From contig JBCDED010000015.1 in NCBI GenBank assembly GCA_039179985.1, forward strand, positions 1 to 53,505: a DNA stretch of 53,505 nt. Direction: 5' to 3'. Below are positions 1 through 7,297 of this stretch, piece by piece. Numbering within the stretch: position 1 is the stretch's first letter; every line of letters begins with the position of its first letter. A model generated the notes under the pieces. It saw only the letters and a program-made list of their open reading frames with translations. It ran no database searches and was not told where the DNA came from. This DNA comes from JBCCMQ01 sp039179985. GTDB lineage: Bacteria > Pseudomonadota > Alphaproteobacteria > Rhodobacterales > Rhodobacteraceae. The translations under genes were made by a program, and so were the position numbers.

Positions 1-200
1 AAGGGTGTGCCGAAGCGCCGAAACATGTTGTCGCAGGTCAGCCACCAGCCACCAATGTCGAAGAACATGGGCGACAGCGGATTGGGGCAATGCAAGTCAT
101 CCAGAATCCAGAAAAGCTCTTTCTCCCCCGTATCCCACTCAACCGGAAACTCACTCGTTCCATGATTCTGCCCAAGAATATTGGTCTCATCCAAGCTCAT
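1..200 (-). CDS. PEP-utilizing enzyme (phosphotransferase-like), N-terminal fragment
   Basis: Reverse-strand reading frame that starts at ATG 198-200 and runs off the left edge, so only about 66 residues are visible. GGAGGA lies at 205-210, a good ribosome site. The N-terminus has the pattern EFPVEWD followed by a WILDDLHCPNPLSP stretch and FFDIGGWW. I associate this with PEP-synthase or phenylphosphate-synthase-like enzymes, which transfer phosphate from ATP or PEP to an organic acceptor. That assignment is from memory of family openings and is moderate. The promoter region holds a palindrome shared with two upstream units (272-285), so the gene is probably controlled by the GntR regulator at 1160-1873. 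The substrate cannot be inferred. Confidence 0.55.
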   Translation of the reverse strand, partial: MSLDETNILGQNHGTSEFPVEWDTGEKELFWILDDLHCPNPLSPMFFDIGGWWLTCDNMFRRFGTP

Positions 201-271
201 GTCTTCCTCCCGAACCAGCCATGCCTTGACGCCATAATTTTTTTTAAAGCGTCTTCATTGACCGGTCAAGC

Positions 272-285
272 GATTATCGATTATT
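272..285. promoter_or_regulatory. Putative GntR operator, copy 1 (TTATCGAT-type)
   Basis: The 12-mer ATTATCGATTAT lies at 273-284, centred on ATCGAT, 73 bp upstream of the minus-strand start at 200. The identical 12-mer is upstream of the FAH gene, and a more perfect version (TTATCGATAA) is upstream of the GntR gene. AT-rich sequence at 285-345 could supply promoter elements. Recurrence at three promoters on the same strand, around a GntR gene, is the basis for calling an operator. Confidence 0.55.
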
Positions 286-439
286 TATTATCTGATGTCA
301 TTTAGTTATTTTTTTTAATATAGTTAAATTAAAAACCCTTAAGATAAGGACTAAAATTAGAGCGCGCCCCAAAGCGTCTCGACATGCACCCATCCTTATC
401 GCTTATAAGCCCGTAAGAGTCAGTTCCGAAGAATCGCGA

Positions 440-1111
440 TCAGAGAGTTCCGGTGTGCTCGCGGAACCGATAGCTTACGCCCGCTTCGGCGACTTCTAGA
501 ACAATCTCTTCCAGCCAGTTCGGCTCTCCAGGATCGAGAATGTTAAGCCCTTTGGTCAAAACCGCCCGCATCACGGGCGAATGGGTGACGCATGCGACAA
601 CAAGATCGTTTTTTAGCGGTGCTGCGAGGAAGCTTCTGGCGAAGTGCAGAACGCGCCTTGCAACCGCTGCGGCATCCTCTCCTGGAGGGGCGGTATGGTG
701 CACCCAATACTCAATCCGGTCAGGCGCCGTCAGAAACTCCCTATAGAACGACTGCTCCAGAACAGCGTCAGGCGTCATGTCGAGGAAATCGCATTGTGAC
801 GCAAAGAATTCGGGCTTTGACCCCATCTCAACTCTTGATCCCGCAAGATGAATATCTGGGTTACGCAAACCCCATGCAGGCTTCACCTCGGGCGAGCTTG
901 GATCAATGGCCGCGCGAAGGGCCTCCGCGGTTTCGCGTGAACGATTGGTGCGGGTTGCGAGAAACAAAAACGCGTCGCCCGGATTGGCCAGTGCTTTGAT
1001 CCGCGGAATTGCCGCGTCGATATCCACACGGGAATCTGACGTTATCGGCATATCCCCTTCGTGGGATGGCACCTTCGCGTGGCGCAGAAGAGCCAATGTT
1101 ACCTTGCGCAT
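440..1111 (-). CDS. Histidine phosphatase superfamily protein
   Basis: A 223-residue protein with the phosphoglycerate-mutase/phosphatase fold signature. The N-terminal LLRHAKVP supplies the Arg10-His11 phospho-acceptor, an Arg near 54-59 sits in a TRTNRSRETAE helix, and a second catalytic His177 lies in CVTHSPV. ATG 1109-1111 is preferred over an in-frame TTG at 1117 because GAGAGGG lies 8 nt upstream of it. It follows the GntR gene by 48 nt on the same strand, so the two are probably cotranscribed. The substrate is unknown; context with a PEP-utilizing kinase-like gene suggests a small phosphorylated metabolite rather than a protein. Composition is AT-richer than the core genes. Confidence 0.75.
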   Translation of the reverse strand: MRKVTLALLRHAKVPSHEGDMPITSDSRVDIDAAIPRIKALANPGDAFLFLATRTNRSRETAEALRAAIDPSSPEVKPAWGLRNPDIHLAGSRVEMGSKPEFFASQCDFLDMTPDAVLEQSFYREFLTAPDRIEYWVHHTAPPGEDAAAVARRVLHFARSFLAAPLKNDLVVACVTHSPVMRAVLTKGLNILDPGEPNWLEEIVLEVAEAGVSYRFREHTGTL

Positions 1112-1159
1112 TGCCAAGCCCTCTCGAAGTCGTGTGGAGACAGATTCTCAGGTTGCAGA

Positions 1160-1873
1160 TCAACCCGCTTTGGCTCGCGATTGTGCCGCCTCGCCTTTTT
1201 CGGAAATGTTCAATTGCATGCTATGTTCGCTGTGATTGAAGATGCCATGCATGACTTCACCGAACTCTTCGACATGCCGTCTCATGACTTTGCCGCATTT
1301 GATCGGATCGCCTTCTTCCAGGGCCTCAACGATCGGATAGTGCCGACCGGCCAGATCAATTTCCGGCGAGCGCGAGATCAGATTGCTTAAAGTGACAAAT
1401 GTCCGCGCCTCGATCATCAGTGAGTTCCACGTCTCAATCAGAATCTGATTTCCGGAGGCTTCAAGAATGGTTCGATGGAAGGACACATCCCAGTAGGCGA
1501 GCGTGCGCACGTCACGGGACGCAAATGCTTTCGCCATGCGCTTGATCGCTGTGTTCAGTTGATCAAGATATTCTGGTGCACGCTCCACCGCCAATTGACC
1601 CGCCAGTTCCTCTAGACAAGCGCGCACAGGATAAATCTCGAGCACTTCACGCTCGTCAATCTTGCGCACACGCGCCCCTTTGTGTGGTTCGACTTCAACG
1701 AAACGCATGGCGACCATGTCACGAAGCGCTTCGCGTACAGGAGATTGACTGATCCCCATGCGCTTTGCGATTTGCGACTCAACAAGCCGGTCGCCGGGCT
1801 GGTAGCGCCCGTTCATAATGTCATCAAGCAGTTCTTCCTTAACCTGCTCGCTCAGCACAACGCGTTGAATCAT
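1160..1873 (-). CDS. GntR-family transcriptional regulator, FCD subfamily
   Basis: A 237-residue regulator. An N-terminal winged helix (about 1-70) carries the family motif GDRLVESQIAKRMGISQSPV with VREALRDM following. The C-terminal FCD ligand domain shows the usual metal-binding set Asp129 (YWDVSFHRT), His133, His178 (GRHYP) and His200 (MRRHVEEF). Such regulators usually bind an organic acid and derepress neighbouring catabolic genes. A near-perfect palindrome at 2019-2034 upstream suggests autoregulation, and the same motif precedes the FAH and PEP-utilizing genes. Start is ATG 1871-1873. The inducer is unknown. Confidence 0.9.
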   Translation of the reverse strand: MIQRVVLSEQVKEELLDDIMNGRYQPGDRLVESQIAKRMGISQSPVREALRDMVAMRFVEVEPHKGARVRKIDEREVLEIYPVRACLEELAGQLAVERAPEYLDQLNTAIKRMAKAFASRDVRTLAYWDVSFHRTILEASGNQILIETWNSLMIEARTFVTLSNLISRSPEIDLAGRHYPIVEALEEGDPIKCGKVMRRHVEEFGEVMHGIFNHSEHSMQLNISEKGEAAQSRAKAG

Positions 1874-2018
1874 CTTTAGACTCCGTCGAATCCTTTTTTG
1901 GGCACTTCAATCAAGAGCCGCTCTTCCCCTACCCTGTTTTATGAGACGGAATCGACACCGACGAAAGAGCGATGCTGCCCACTTCATAGAAGTTAACCGA
2001 GGGGAGATCATACGTCAA

Positions 2019-2034
2019 CGATTATCGATAACCG
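2019..2034. promoter_or_regulatory. Putative GntR operator, copy 2 (autoregulatory)
   Basis: CGATTATCGATAACCG is the best palindrome of the three sites. TTATCGATAA is perfectly symmetric, and the outer CG/CG also pair around one mismatched position on each side. It lies in the 257-bp gap between the FAH stop and the GntR start, about 150 bp from the latter. Confidence 0.6.
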
Positions 2035-2130
2035 CTTAAATCTCGCACTTCAAAAATCAAACGCTTTTCCCGTTGGTTCGAATGTCTTCCGACTTCGAGC
2101 CAACTTCCGAAGATCAGGCCCCATCGCGTC

Positions 2131-3102
2131 CTAGCCATCTGCTTTGACAATTCGGTTTCGCAACACGCCGATACCTTCGATCTCAAGTTCGATCACGTCC
2201 CCTGGCGTTAGAAAGCGCATATGCTCCAAGCCGCAACCGTTGCCCACCGTTCCAGACCCAATGAACTCACCGGGATACAACGTCTCAGAAGCCGTTACGT
2301 GGGCCAAAAGATCCTCAAATTTCCAATATGCAGTTGCGGTTGAGCCGCGCCCCCACTCTTCGCCGTTCACACGGCAAATCATGTCTTTGTTGTACGGGTC
2401 CCCGAACTCATCGGCGGTTACCAACCAAGGGCCCATCGCGTTGGCAGTGTCGAAGTCCTTCCCTTTAGCAGGGCCGAGTTGACCGCCCATCTCAGCGGTT
2501 TGCACATCTCGGGCGGTAAAGTCGTTGAACACGGTGTATCCAAAGATATTCTCAAGCGCATCTTCCCGCTTCACATCCTTAATCTTGCGCCCAATGTAAA
2601 ACCCAAGCTCCAGTTCAAAATCCATAAAGCTCGAGATTTCGGGCCAAAGCACGTCATCTTCATGTCCAACGCACGAAAACCGGTTGGCCTTGTAGTAGAT
2701 TGGTTGTTCGTAAAACGCATCCGGTATTGACAGGATACCCTTTCGCTCCATTTCCGCTTCGGCGGCAGCCGGATCGTCAAATTGCTGGGCGCGAAGCTTT
2801 CGCGCCGCCGGAAACGCTTGTCTGAGATGGGTCTCAAAACACAGGAAGTCACGCATTTGGATTGGCGGTTGGATCGGTGCGGTCAGGCGCACATCAGATC
2901 GAACGAGAATGCTGCTACCCGTAGCGTCTTTGATACAGCGCTCCGCCAACTCCAGACCGGTGTCCCCCATTTCGATCAGCGACTGAATTGATCCGATCTT
3001 GCCTTCGCTTGCGGCGGCCAAATTCACGACCCGCTCGCCCTCTCCAAGCACTGCGCCAGGCAGTGAGCGTCTGTCGCCAGCGTGAAAAGTAACAAGTTTC
3101 AT
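2131..3102 (-). CDS. Fumarylacetoacetate hydrolase (FAH) family protein
   Basis: A 323-residue protein with the FAH-fold C-terminal domain. The divalent metal site is visible as Glu163 and Glu165 in DFELELGFYIG and Asp194 in FNDFTARD, with the usual 29-residue spacing between the second Glu and the Asp. A GPAKGKDFD segment follows. Family members hydrolyse C-C bonds of diketo acids, decarboxylate oxaloacetate, or isomerise aromatic ring-cleavage products; sequence alone does not choose. ATG 3100-3102 is selected because GAGGGA lies just upstream, and a longer frame reaching 3156 would start inside the promoter. The putative operator at 3159-3171 is 57 bp upstream. Probably part of the GntR-controlled catabolic set. 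Confidence 0.88.
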   Translation of the reverse strand: MKLVTFHAGDRRSLPGAVLGEGERVVNLAAASEGKIGSIQSLIEMGDTGLELAERCIKDATGSSILVRSDVRLTAPIQPPIQMRDFLCFETHLRQAFPAARKLRAQQFDDPAAAEAEMERKGILSIPDAFYEQPIYYKANRFSCVGHEDDVLWPEISSFMDFELELGFYIGRKIKDVKREDALENIFGYTVFNDFTARDVQTAEMGGQLGPAKGKDFDTANAMGPWLVTADEFGDPYNKDMICRVNGEEWGRGSTATAYWKFEDLLAHVTASETLYPGEFIGSGTVGNGCGLEHMRFLTPGDVIELEIEGIGVLRNRIVKADG

Positions 3103-3158
3103 TCGCCATCCCTCATTCTTTCTGGACATGCTGACAGAAAGCAAACTAAAGATCAAAT

Positions 3159-3171
3159 ATTATCGATTATC
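3159..3171. promoter_or_regulatory. Putative GntR operator, copy 3
   Basis: ATTATCGATTAT followed by C, identical in its 12-mer to the site at 273-284. It is placed 57 bp upstream of the FAH-family start codon, in the position expected for a repressor site over or next to the promoter. Confidence 0.55.
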
Positions 3172-3268
3172 GGCGAGACGGCGTGTTCGCGATCATGCCG
3201 TTACCGATGCAAACGACCGACCCGGGAGCTGCACGACATGAAATCAAGATCAAGTCGGATCGAACGTG

Positions 3269-3742
3269 ATGCTTGAAATCGCGGTCTCTGGTTTGTTCAT
3301 GGGGCTCATTGCAACCATAGCGATGGATATCTGGGCGATTGCGCTAAACCGGTTCGCCGGACAGCCGATGCCCAATTGGGCCCTGCCCGGTCGCTGGGTT
3401 GCGCATCTGTGCCACGGAGTCGTCTTTCACGATTCAATTGCTGAGGCACGCCCCGTCGCCCGAGAACTTCAGATCGGCTGGGCCTTTCACTATGCCGTCG
3501 GGATCATCTATGGCATTGGTTTGGCGGCGATGATGGGTCCGGATTGGCTTGCAGAACCGACTTTTCTGCCAGCGTTCATATTCTCTATCATCGTTGTGGG
3601 GTTTGGCTGGTTTTTGTTGCAACCGGGCATGGGCCTTGGATGGGCTGCGTCCAAAACACCAAACCCGTGGAAGGTTCGGACCATGAACCTTCTTGCGCAC
3701 ACGGTCTTTGCCCTCGGGCTGTGGGTCGGGGCGTTGATCTAG
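3269..3742 (+). CDS. DUF2938-like integral membrane protein
   Basis: A 157-residue hydrophobic protein with about four membrane segments: one N-terminal, one around residues 70-85, one around 100-120 and one at the C-terminus. It contains a GQPMPNWALPGRW loop and an HYAVGIIYGIGLA segment, which I associate with the DUF2938 family of unknown function. ATG 3269 is taken as the start; a GTG three bases upstream (3266) is equally possible. It is transcribed away from the FAH gene. No biochemical role can be given. Confidence 0.7.
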   Translation: MLEIAVSGLFMGLIATIAMDIWAIALNRFAGQPMPNWALPGRWVAHLCHGVVFHDSIAEARPVARELQIGWAFHYAVGIIYGIGLAAMMGPDWLAEPTFLPAFIFSIIVVGFGWFLLQPGMGLGWAASKTPNPWKVRTMNLLAHTVFALGLWVGALI

Positions 3743-3931
3743 CTTGAAACGTGCTGCAAGCTCGAGCGCTGCAGACATCATCCATGACATTCAGGCTCAG
3801 AAGAATGCGGGTCAGATCGCACGCCTTTTGGCAAGTGGTACTTTGGCACAGAACAGCCTGCGACTGGTCTTGGACGCCACCGCGCTTGCACAGATCTTTT
3901 TGGGGCAAATCGGTCCAAAATTGGACCAGAG
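3743..3931. other. Intergenic remnant ending at IS left end
   Basis: No convincing gene. A 67-codon open frame runs through it but continues into the IS terminal repeat and resembles nothing I recognise. The stretch ends with the perfect 7-bp inverted repeat at 3912-3927, four bases before the IS left end, which suggests an older promoter or gene start cut by the insertion. Confidence 0.4.
3912..3927. promoter_or_regulatory. Orphan operator-like palindrome GGTCCAA-AA-TTGGACC
   Basis: Two 7-bp arms, GGTCCAA and TTGGACC, separated by AA. TTGGACC/GGTCCAA arms are common in operators of GntR-FCD regulators. No gene follows, because the IS6-type element starts at 3932. Confidence 0.35.
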
Positions 3932-3944
3932 GGGACTGTTGCAT
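3932..3944 (+). repeat. IS6 left terminal inverted repeat
   Basis: GGGACTGTTGCAT, perfectly complementary to 4418-4430. Confidence 0.85.
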
Positions 3945-3988
3945 TAGCTGATCCATTTGGCGACTGTCATTCCTTTTTGAGGTCGATC

Positions 3989-4375
3989 ATGCAACGTAAG
4001 CCACCATTCAAGCACCACCGTTTTCCACGCGGGATCACTATCGACCGGTCGACTGTGTATCGCTGGGTTCAGACGCTCGGCCCGGAGTTGGCTAGGCGGA
4101 CAGAAAAAAATCTGCGTCGCGCCAGTGTCGATTGGCATGTCGATGAGACCTACATCCGTGTCGGCGGGAAATGGCGTTACCTCTGGCGTGCCATCGATGC
4201 GAACGGTCAGATGGTCGATTTCCGCCTGACCGCACGGCGGGATGCGAAGGCGGCAAAGGCAACCCTGAGCGGGATCGAGACGATCAGGACCATCAAACGA
4301 GGCCACGTCCATCACAAACAAGCAGGGGTCAAGGGCGAGATCCAGGTCATCAGCCAGCTTTTCGCGGCCGCGTGA
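3989..4375 (+). pseudogene. IS6-family transposase with two in-frame internal deletions
   Basis: An open frame of 128 codons that begins like IS6 transposases (KHHRFPR) and jumps directly to the GITIDRSTVYRWVQ segment, losing roughly 30 residues. It then keeps the first catalytic Asp region (DWHVDETYIRVGGKWRY) and, after RRDAKAAKA, joins straight to TLSGIETIRTIKRGHVH, losing roughly 80 residues. The lost part includes the second catalytic Asp and the Glu of the DDE triad. Both joints keep the frame, and the second lies on a GCGAAGGC/GCAAAGGC microhomology. The product cannot be an active transposase; the element could only move in trans. Confidence 0.85.
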
Positions 4376-4417
4376 TCAACTAACCTTGTGCCATCCTAAA
4401 AAGTGACACGCAGATTT

Positions 4418-4430
4418 ATGCAACAGTCCC
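4418..4430 (-). repeat. IS6 right terminal inverted repeat
   Basis: ATGCAACAGTCCC, the complement of 3932-3944. Confidence 0.85.
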
Positions 4431-4454
4431 GGCTTGATCGCATGTCATTGCATG

Positions 4455-4485
4455 GCCCACCCACGCCTTGGTCAGTGGGCGTTTT
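4455..4485 (+). terminator. Weak terminator-like hairpin
   Basis: GCCCAC (4455-4460) pairs with GTGGGC (4475-4480) and is followed by GTTTTGGCGTTT. The stem is short and the T-run interrupted, so termination is only possible. Confidence 0.25.
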
Positions 4486-4560
4486 GGCGTTTACCACGCA
4501 ATTAGTCCATAGGAAGGCCAGCTTTCTGGCGGCCAGAGCATTTCTGCGAAAGACCTCTGT

Positions 4561-4590
4561 CTGTTACCTGCCTGTTACGCGAAACGTTAC
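4561..4590. repeat. Three short direct repeats beside tRNA-Lys
   Basis: CTGTTAC at 4561-4567 and 4572-4578, then CGTTAC at 4585-4590, spaced 11 and 13 bp. They lie about 70 bp from the 3' end of tRNA-Lys, where tyrosine integrases of tRNA-targeting islands bind. They resemble arm-type integrase sites, but no integrase gene is visible in the window. Confidence 0.3.
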
Positions 4591-4657
4591 CCGTCGGCGC
4601 AAAACAGGTCGCAAATCTGGCGGGGAACCCGTAAATCTCTCAACTACTTAAGTTATT

Positions 4658-4733
4658 TGGTGAGCCCGACAGGATTCGAACCTGTGACCAATTGATTAAA
4701 AGTCAACTGCTCTACCAACTGAGCTACGGGCCC
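4658..4733 (-). tRNA. tRNA-Lys (anticodon TTT)
   Basis: 76-nt cloverleaf on the reverse strand. Acceptor GGGCCCG pairs with CGGGCTC (one G-U), the anticodon loop CTTTTAA gives TTT, the T-loop is GGTTCGAATCC, and the encoded CCA is at 4658-4660. Its 3' end points towards the AT-richer block 1-4657, the side on which integrative elements insert. Confidence 0.95.
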
Positions 4734-4815
4734 ACTCAGGCCGCCTACGTATGAAACCGCCCCCCCAGCGTCAAGCGGATTTCTGAAGCATTCATGACGG
4801 TGCGAAGGTATGGCA

Positions 4816-5679
4816 ATGGGGGATACGTGGCGTTATATGCCCCCGGTGGCACATTCTGGACCCTCCTCCCCCCTGCGTTTCATGAAAATGCACGGTGCGG
4901 GCAATGACTTCGTGGTGATCGATTCGCGGGGACAGGACCGGTGTGTGACCGCCGGCCTGGCCCGCGCGCTTGGTGACCGGCATCGGGGCGTGGGTTTTGA
5001 CCAGCTTGCCGAGATCCGCGACAGTGACAGCGCCGACGTGGGCATCGAGTTCTGGAATGCCGATGGCACAATGGCCGGAGCCTGCGGCAACGCCACCCGG
5101 TGCGTGTCAGAGTTTCTCTTGCGGGAAAACGGTGCGGACAGCCTGTCGATGACCACCGAGCGCGGGCGTTTGGAAGCGCGCCACGGCAACGGTGAGATCA
5201 TCGTGAACATGGGCCCGCCGCAGCTTGGCTGGCAGGATATCCCCCTGGCCGAGCCCATGGACAGTCTGCACCTCCCCATTGAAGGCGACCCCGTGGGCGT
5301 CGGCATGGGCAACCCCCACGCGGTGTTCTTCGTTGACGATGCCGAGGCCGTGGATGTGACCGGCTGGGGCGCCCGGATCGAACACCACCCGCTGTTCCCC
5401 CGAGCGACTAACGTGGAATTTGCCCAGATCCGCAGCGCCGGAGAAATCCGCATGCGGGTCTGGGAACGGGGTGCCGGCATCACGTTGGCCTGCGGATCGG
5501 GCGCTTGCGCCACCGCGGTCGCCGCGCACCGGCGCGGCCTGACGGACCGCCGCGTCCGGCTTGAACTCGATGGCGGTTGGCTGACAATCGACTGGCGCGA
5601 TGATGGTGTCTGGATGGCCGGGCCAACGGCCCATGTCTTTGACGGCGTGCTCACGCCCGCGTTTCTGGGCGCGCTGTGA
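4816..5679 (+). CDS. dapF: Diaminopimelate epimerase
   Basis: Converts LL- to meso-diaminopimelate for lysine and peptidoglycan synthesis in the cytosol. A 287-residue protein with the family opening MKMHGAGNDFVVID and both catalytic cysteines, Cys90 in GACGNATRC and Cys226 in LACGSGACAT, plus the GMGNPHAVFF segment. The start is uncertain. ATG 4816 has GAAGG 7 nt upstream; ATG 4810 and ATG 4837 are alternatives, and homologues usually carry only 5-15 residues before MKMHG. It is followed directly by mtaB, so the two are cotranscribed. Confidence 0.95.
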   Translation: MGDTWRYMPPVAHSGPSSPLRFMKMHGAGNDFVVIDSRGQDRCVTAGLARALGDRHRGVGFDQLAEIRDSDSADVGIEFWNADGTMAGACGNATRCVSEFLLRENGADSLSMTTERGRLEARHGNGEIIVNMGPPQLGWQDIPLAEPMDSLHLPIEGDPVGVGMGNPHAVFFVDDAEAVDVTGWGARIEHHPLFPRATNVEFAQIRSAGEIRMRVWERGAGITLACGSGACATAVAAHRRGLTDRRVRLELDGGWLTIDWRDDGVWMAGPTAHVFDGVLTPAFLGAL

Positions 5680-5681
5680 CC

Positions 5682-6953
5682 ATGGACCGCCGTGCGCCCG
5701 TTTTTTCCAACCACGGTTGCCGTCTCAACGCCTATGAAACCGAGGCGATGAAGGAACTGGCCGCGGGCGCGGGACTCGGCGATGCGGTGATTGTAAATAC
5801 CTGCGCTGTGACCGCAGAAGCCGTGCGCAAGGCGCGGCAGGATATCCGCCGTCTGCGCCGCGCCAACCCCGGGGCCCGCCTGATCGTGACCGGTTGCGCC
5901 GCGCAGACCGATCCGGGCAGCTTTGCCGCCATGGACGAGGTCGACGTGGTGATCGGCAACTCCGAAAAGATGGACGCAGACACTTGGAGAGGGCTCGCGG
6001 CCGATTTCATCGGCGAGACCGAGGCGGTGCAGGTCGACGATATCATGTCGGTCACCGAGACCGCCGGGCATCTGATTGACGGTTTCGGCACCCGCAGCCG
6101 GGCCTATGTGCAGGTTCAGAACGGCTGCGACCATCGCTGCACCTTCTGCATCATCCCGTTTGGCCGGGGAAATTCACGGTCGGTGCCGGCGGGCGTTGTG
6201 GTGGACCAGATCAAGCGCCTGGTGGACCGTGGATATAACGAGGTCGTGCTGACCGGGGTCGATCTGACCAGCTGGGGAGCGGATTTGCCCGCCGAACCAA
6301 GGCTCGGCGATCTGGTGCTGCGCATTCTGAAACTGGTGCCGGATCTGCCGCGCCTCAGGATCAGTTCAATTGACTCTATAGAGGCCGACCCGGCGCTCAT
6401 GCAGGCCATCGCGACCGAACCGCGCCTGATGCCGCATCTGCACCTCAGCCTGCAGGCAGGCGACAACATGATCCTCAAGCGCATGAAGCGCCGGCATTTG
6501 CGGGACGACGCCATCGCGTTTTGCGAAGAGGCCCGGCGGCTGCGTCCCGGGATGACCTTTGGCGCCGACATCATCGCCGGATTCCCGACCGAAACCGAGG
6601 CCATGTTCGAAAACTCGCTGGGGCTGGTGGATGCCTGCCATCTGACATGGCTCCATGTCTTTCCCTATTCGCCCCGCCCGAACACGCCCGCCGCGCGGAT
6701 GCCGCAGGTGGCGGGCACCACGGTTCGTGACCGCGCACGGCGGCTGCGGGCGGCGGGGGACGTGGCGGTCGCCCGGCATCTTGCAGCGCTTGAAGGACCC
6801 CGGCAGTCTGTTTTGATGGAAAGCCCTGTCATGGGCCGGACAGAGAGCTTTGCCGAAGTCCGCTTCTCTGAGCCCCAGACCGAAGGCGCCATCGTGCCTG
6901 CCCAGGTCACGGTCGCGGAAGGCGAATACCTTAAAGGACAGCGCGTTTCCTGA
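5682..6953 (+). CDS. mtaB: tRNA t6A37 methylthiotransferase MtaB
   Basis: Radical-SAM enzyme that adds a methylthio group to t6A37 of ANN-decoding tRNAs. 423 residues. The N-terminal UPF0004 cluster cysteines are Cys13 (HGCRLN), Cys41 (NTCAVT) and Cys72 (TGCAAQ). The radical-SAM CxxxCxxC motif is Cys149, Cys153 and Cys156 (NGCDHRCTFCIIPFGRG). A C-terminal TRAM-like end is present. Start is ATG 5682, two bases after the dapF stop; a GTG at 5676 overlapping that stop is an alternative. The dapF-mtaB pairing is common in this group. TsaD, at 46062-47147, helps make the t6A it modifies. Confidence 0.93.
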   Translation: MDRRAPVFSNHGCRLNAYETEAMKELAAGAGLGDAVIVNTCAVTAEAVRKARQDIRRLRRANPGARLIVTGCAAQTDPGSFAAMDEVDVVIGNSEKMDADTWRGLAADFIGETEAVQVDDIMSVTETAGHLIDGFGTRSRAYVQVQNGCDHRCTFCIIPFGRGNSRSVPAGVVVDQIKRLVDRGYNEVVLTGVDLTSWGADLPAEPRLGDLVLRILKLVPDLPRLRISSIDSIEADPALMQAIATEPRLMPHLHLSLQAGDNMILKRMKRRHLRDDAIAFCEEARRLRPGMTFGADIIAGFPTETEAMFENSLGLVDACHLTWLHVFPYSPRPNTPAARMPQVAGTTVRDRARRLRAAGDVAVARHLAALEGPRQSVLMESPVMGRTESFAEVRFSEPQTEGAIVPAQVTVAEGEYLKGQRVS

Positions 6954-7017
6954 CCTCGCCTCTGGATTGGCAGGCTGCGATTGCTTAAATGAAGCGAGCC
7001 CGGACAGGAGGATTCCG

Positions 7018-7296
7018 ATGCCATTGCCCGTTGCCCCGATTGCGCTGACCGCCCTGCGGGTCGCGCCCTTCGCCGCCGCCGCCTATGTCGCCTGGCGCAG
7101 CGCGCCTGTTCAGCGACGCAATCAGCATGTGGAAGACGCCCTTGACGAGATGCCCGAAGGCTTCTCACGGCATGCCGACACTGAGAGCTCGCGCGCTGGT
7201 GCCCGGATGAAGCGGTCGGTCCGCCTTGGCCGCAACGGGCCGGGCATCGAAATCGACGCTGCTGCCCTGGGCCGCCTGCGGTTCCGGAGGGTCTGA
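7018..7296 (+). CDS. Conserved small hypothetical protein
   Basis: A 92-residue protein with AGGAGG nine bases before ATG 7018, a strong ribosome site. It has one hydrophobic stretch (about 2-25, PVAPIALTALRVAPFAAAAYV), then a charged tail with EDALDEMPEGF and an arginine-rich end. It probably has one membrane anchor. No family recognised. It ends one base before the GTG of the GST gene and is likely cotranscribed with it. Confidence 0.65.
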   Translation: MPLPVAPIALTALRVAPFAAAAYVAWRSAPVQRRNQHVEDALDEMPEGFSRHADTESSRAGARMKRSVRLGRNGPGIEIDAAALGRLRFRRV

Positions 7297-7297
7297 C

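Larger units (their letters stand above)
3932..4430 (+). mobile_element. Internally deleted IS6-family element (non-autonomous)
   Basis: About 499 bp bounded by 13-bp terminal inverted repeats, GGGACTGTTGCAT at 3932-3944 and its complement at 4418-4430. This is the terminal sequence type of IS6/IS26-family elements. The body encodes a shortened transposase (3989-4375). The flanking octamers (3924-3931 and 4431-4438) do not match, so no target duplication is left. The element is short compared with the roughly 0.8 kb normal for the family. Confidence 0.85.

Noticed and set aside
4403..4651. 82-codon frame next to tRNA-Lys considered as an integrase remnant
   Set aside because: It begins inside the IS right end and shows no tyrosine-recombinase motif.
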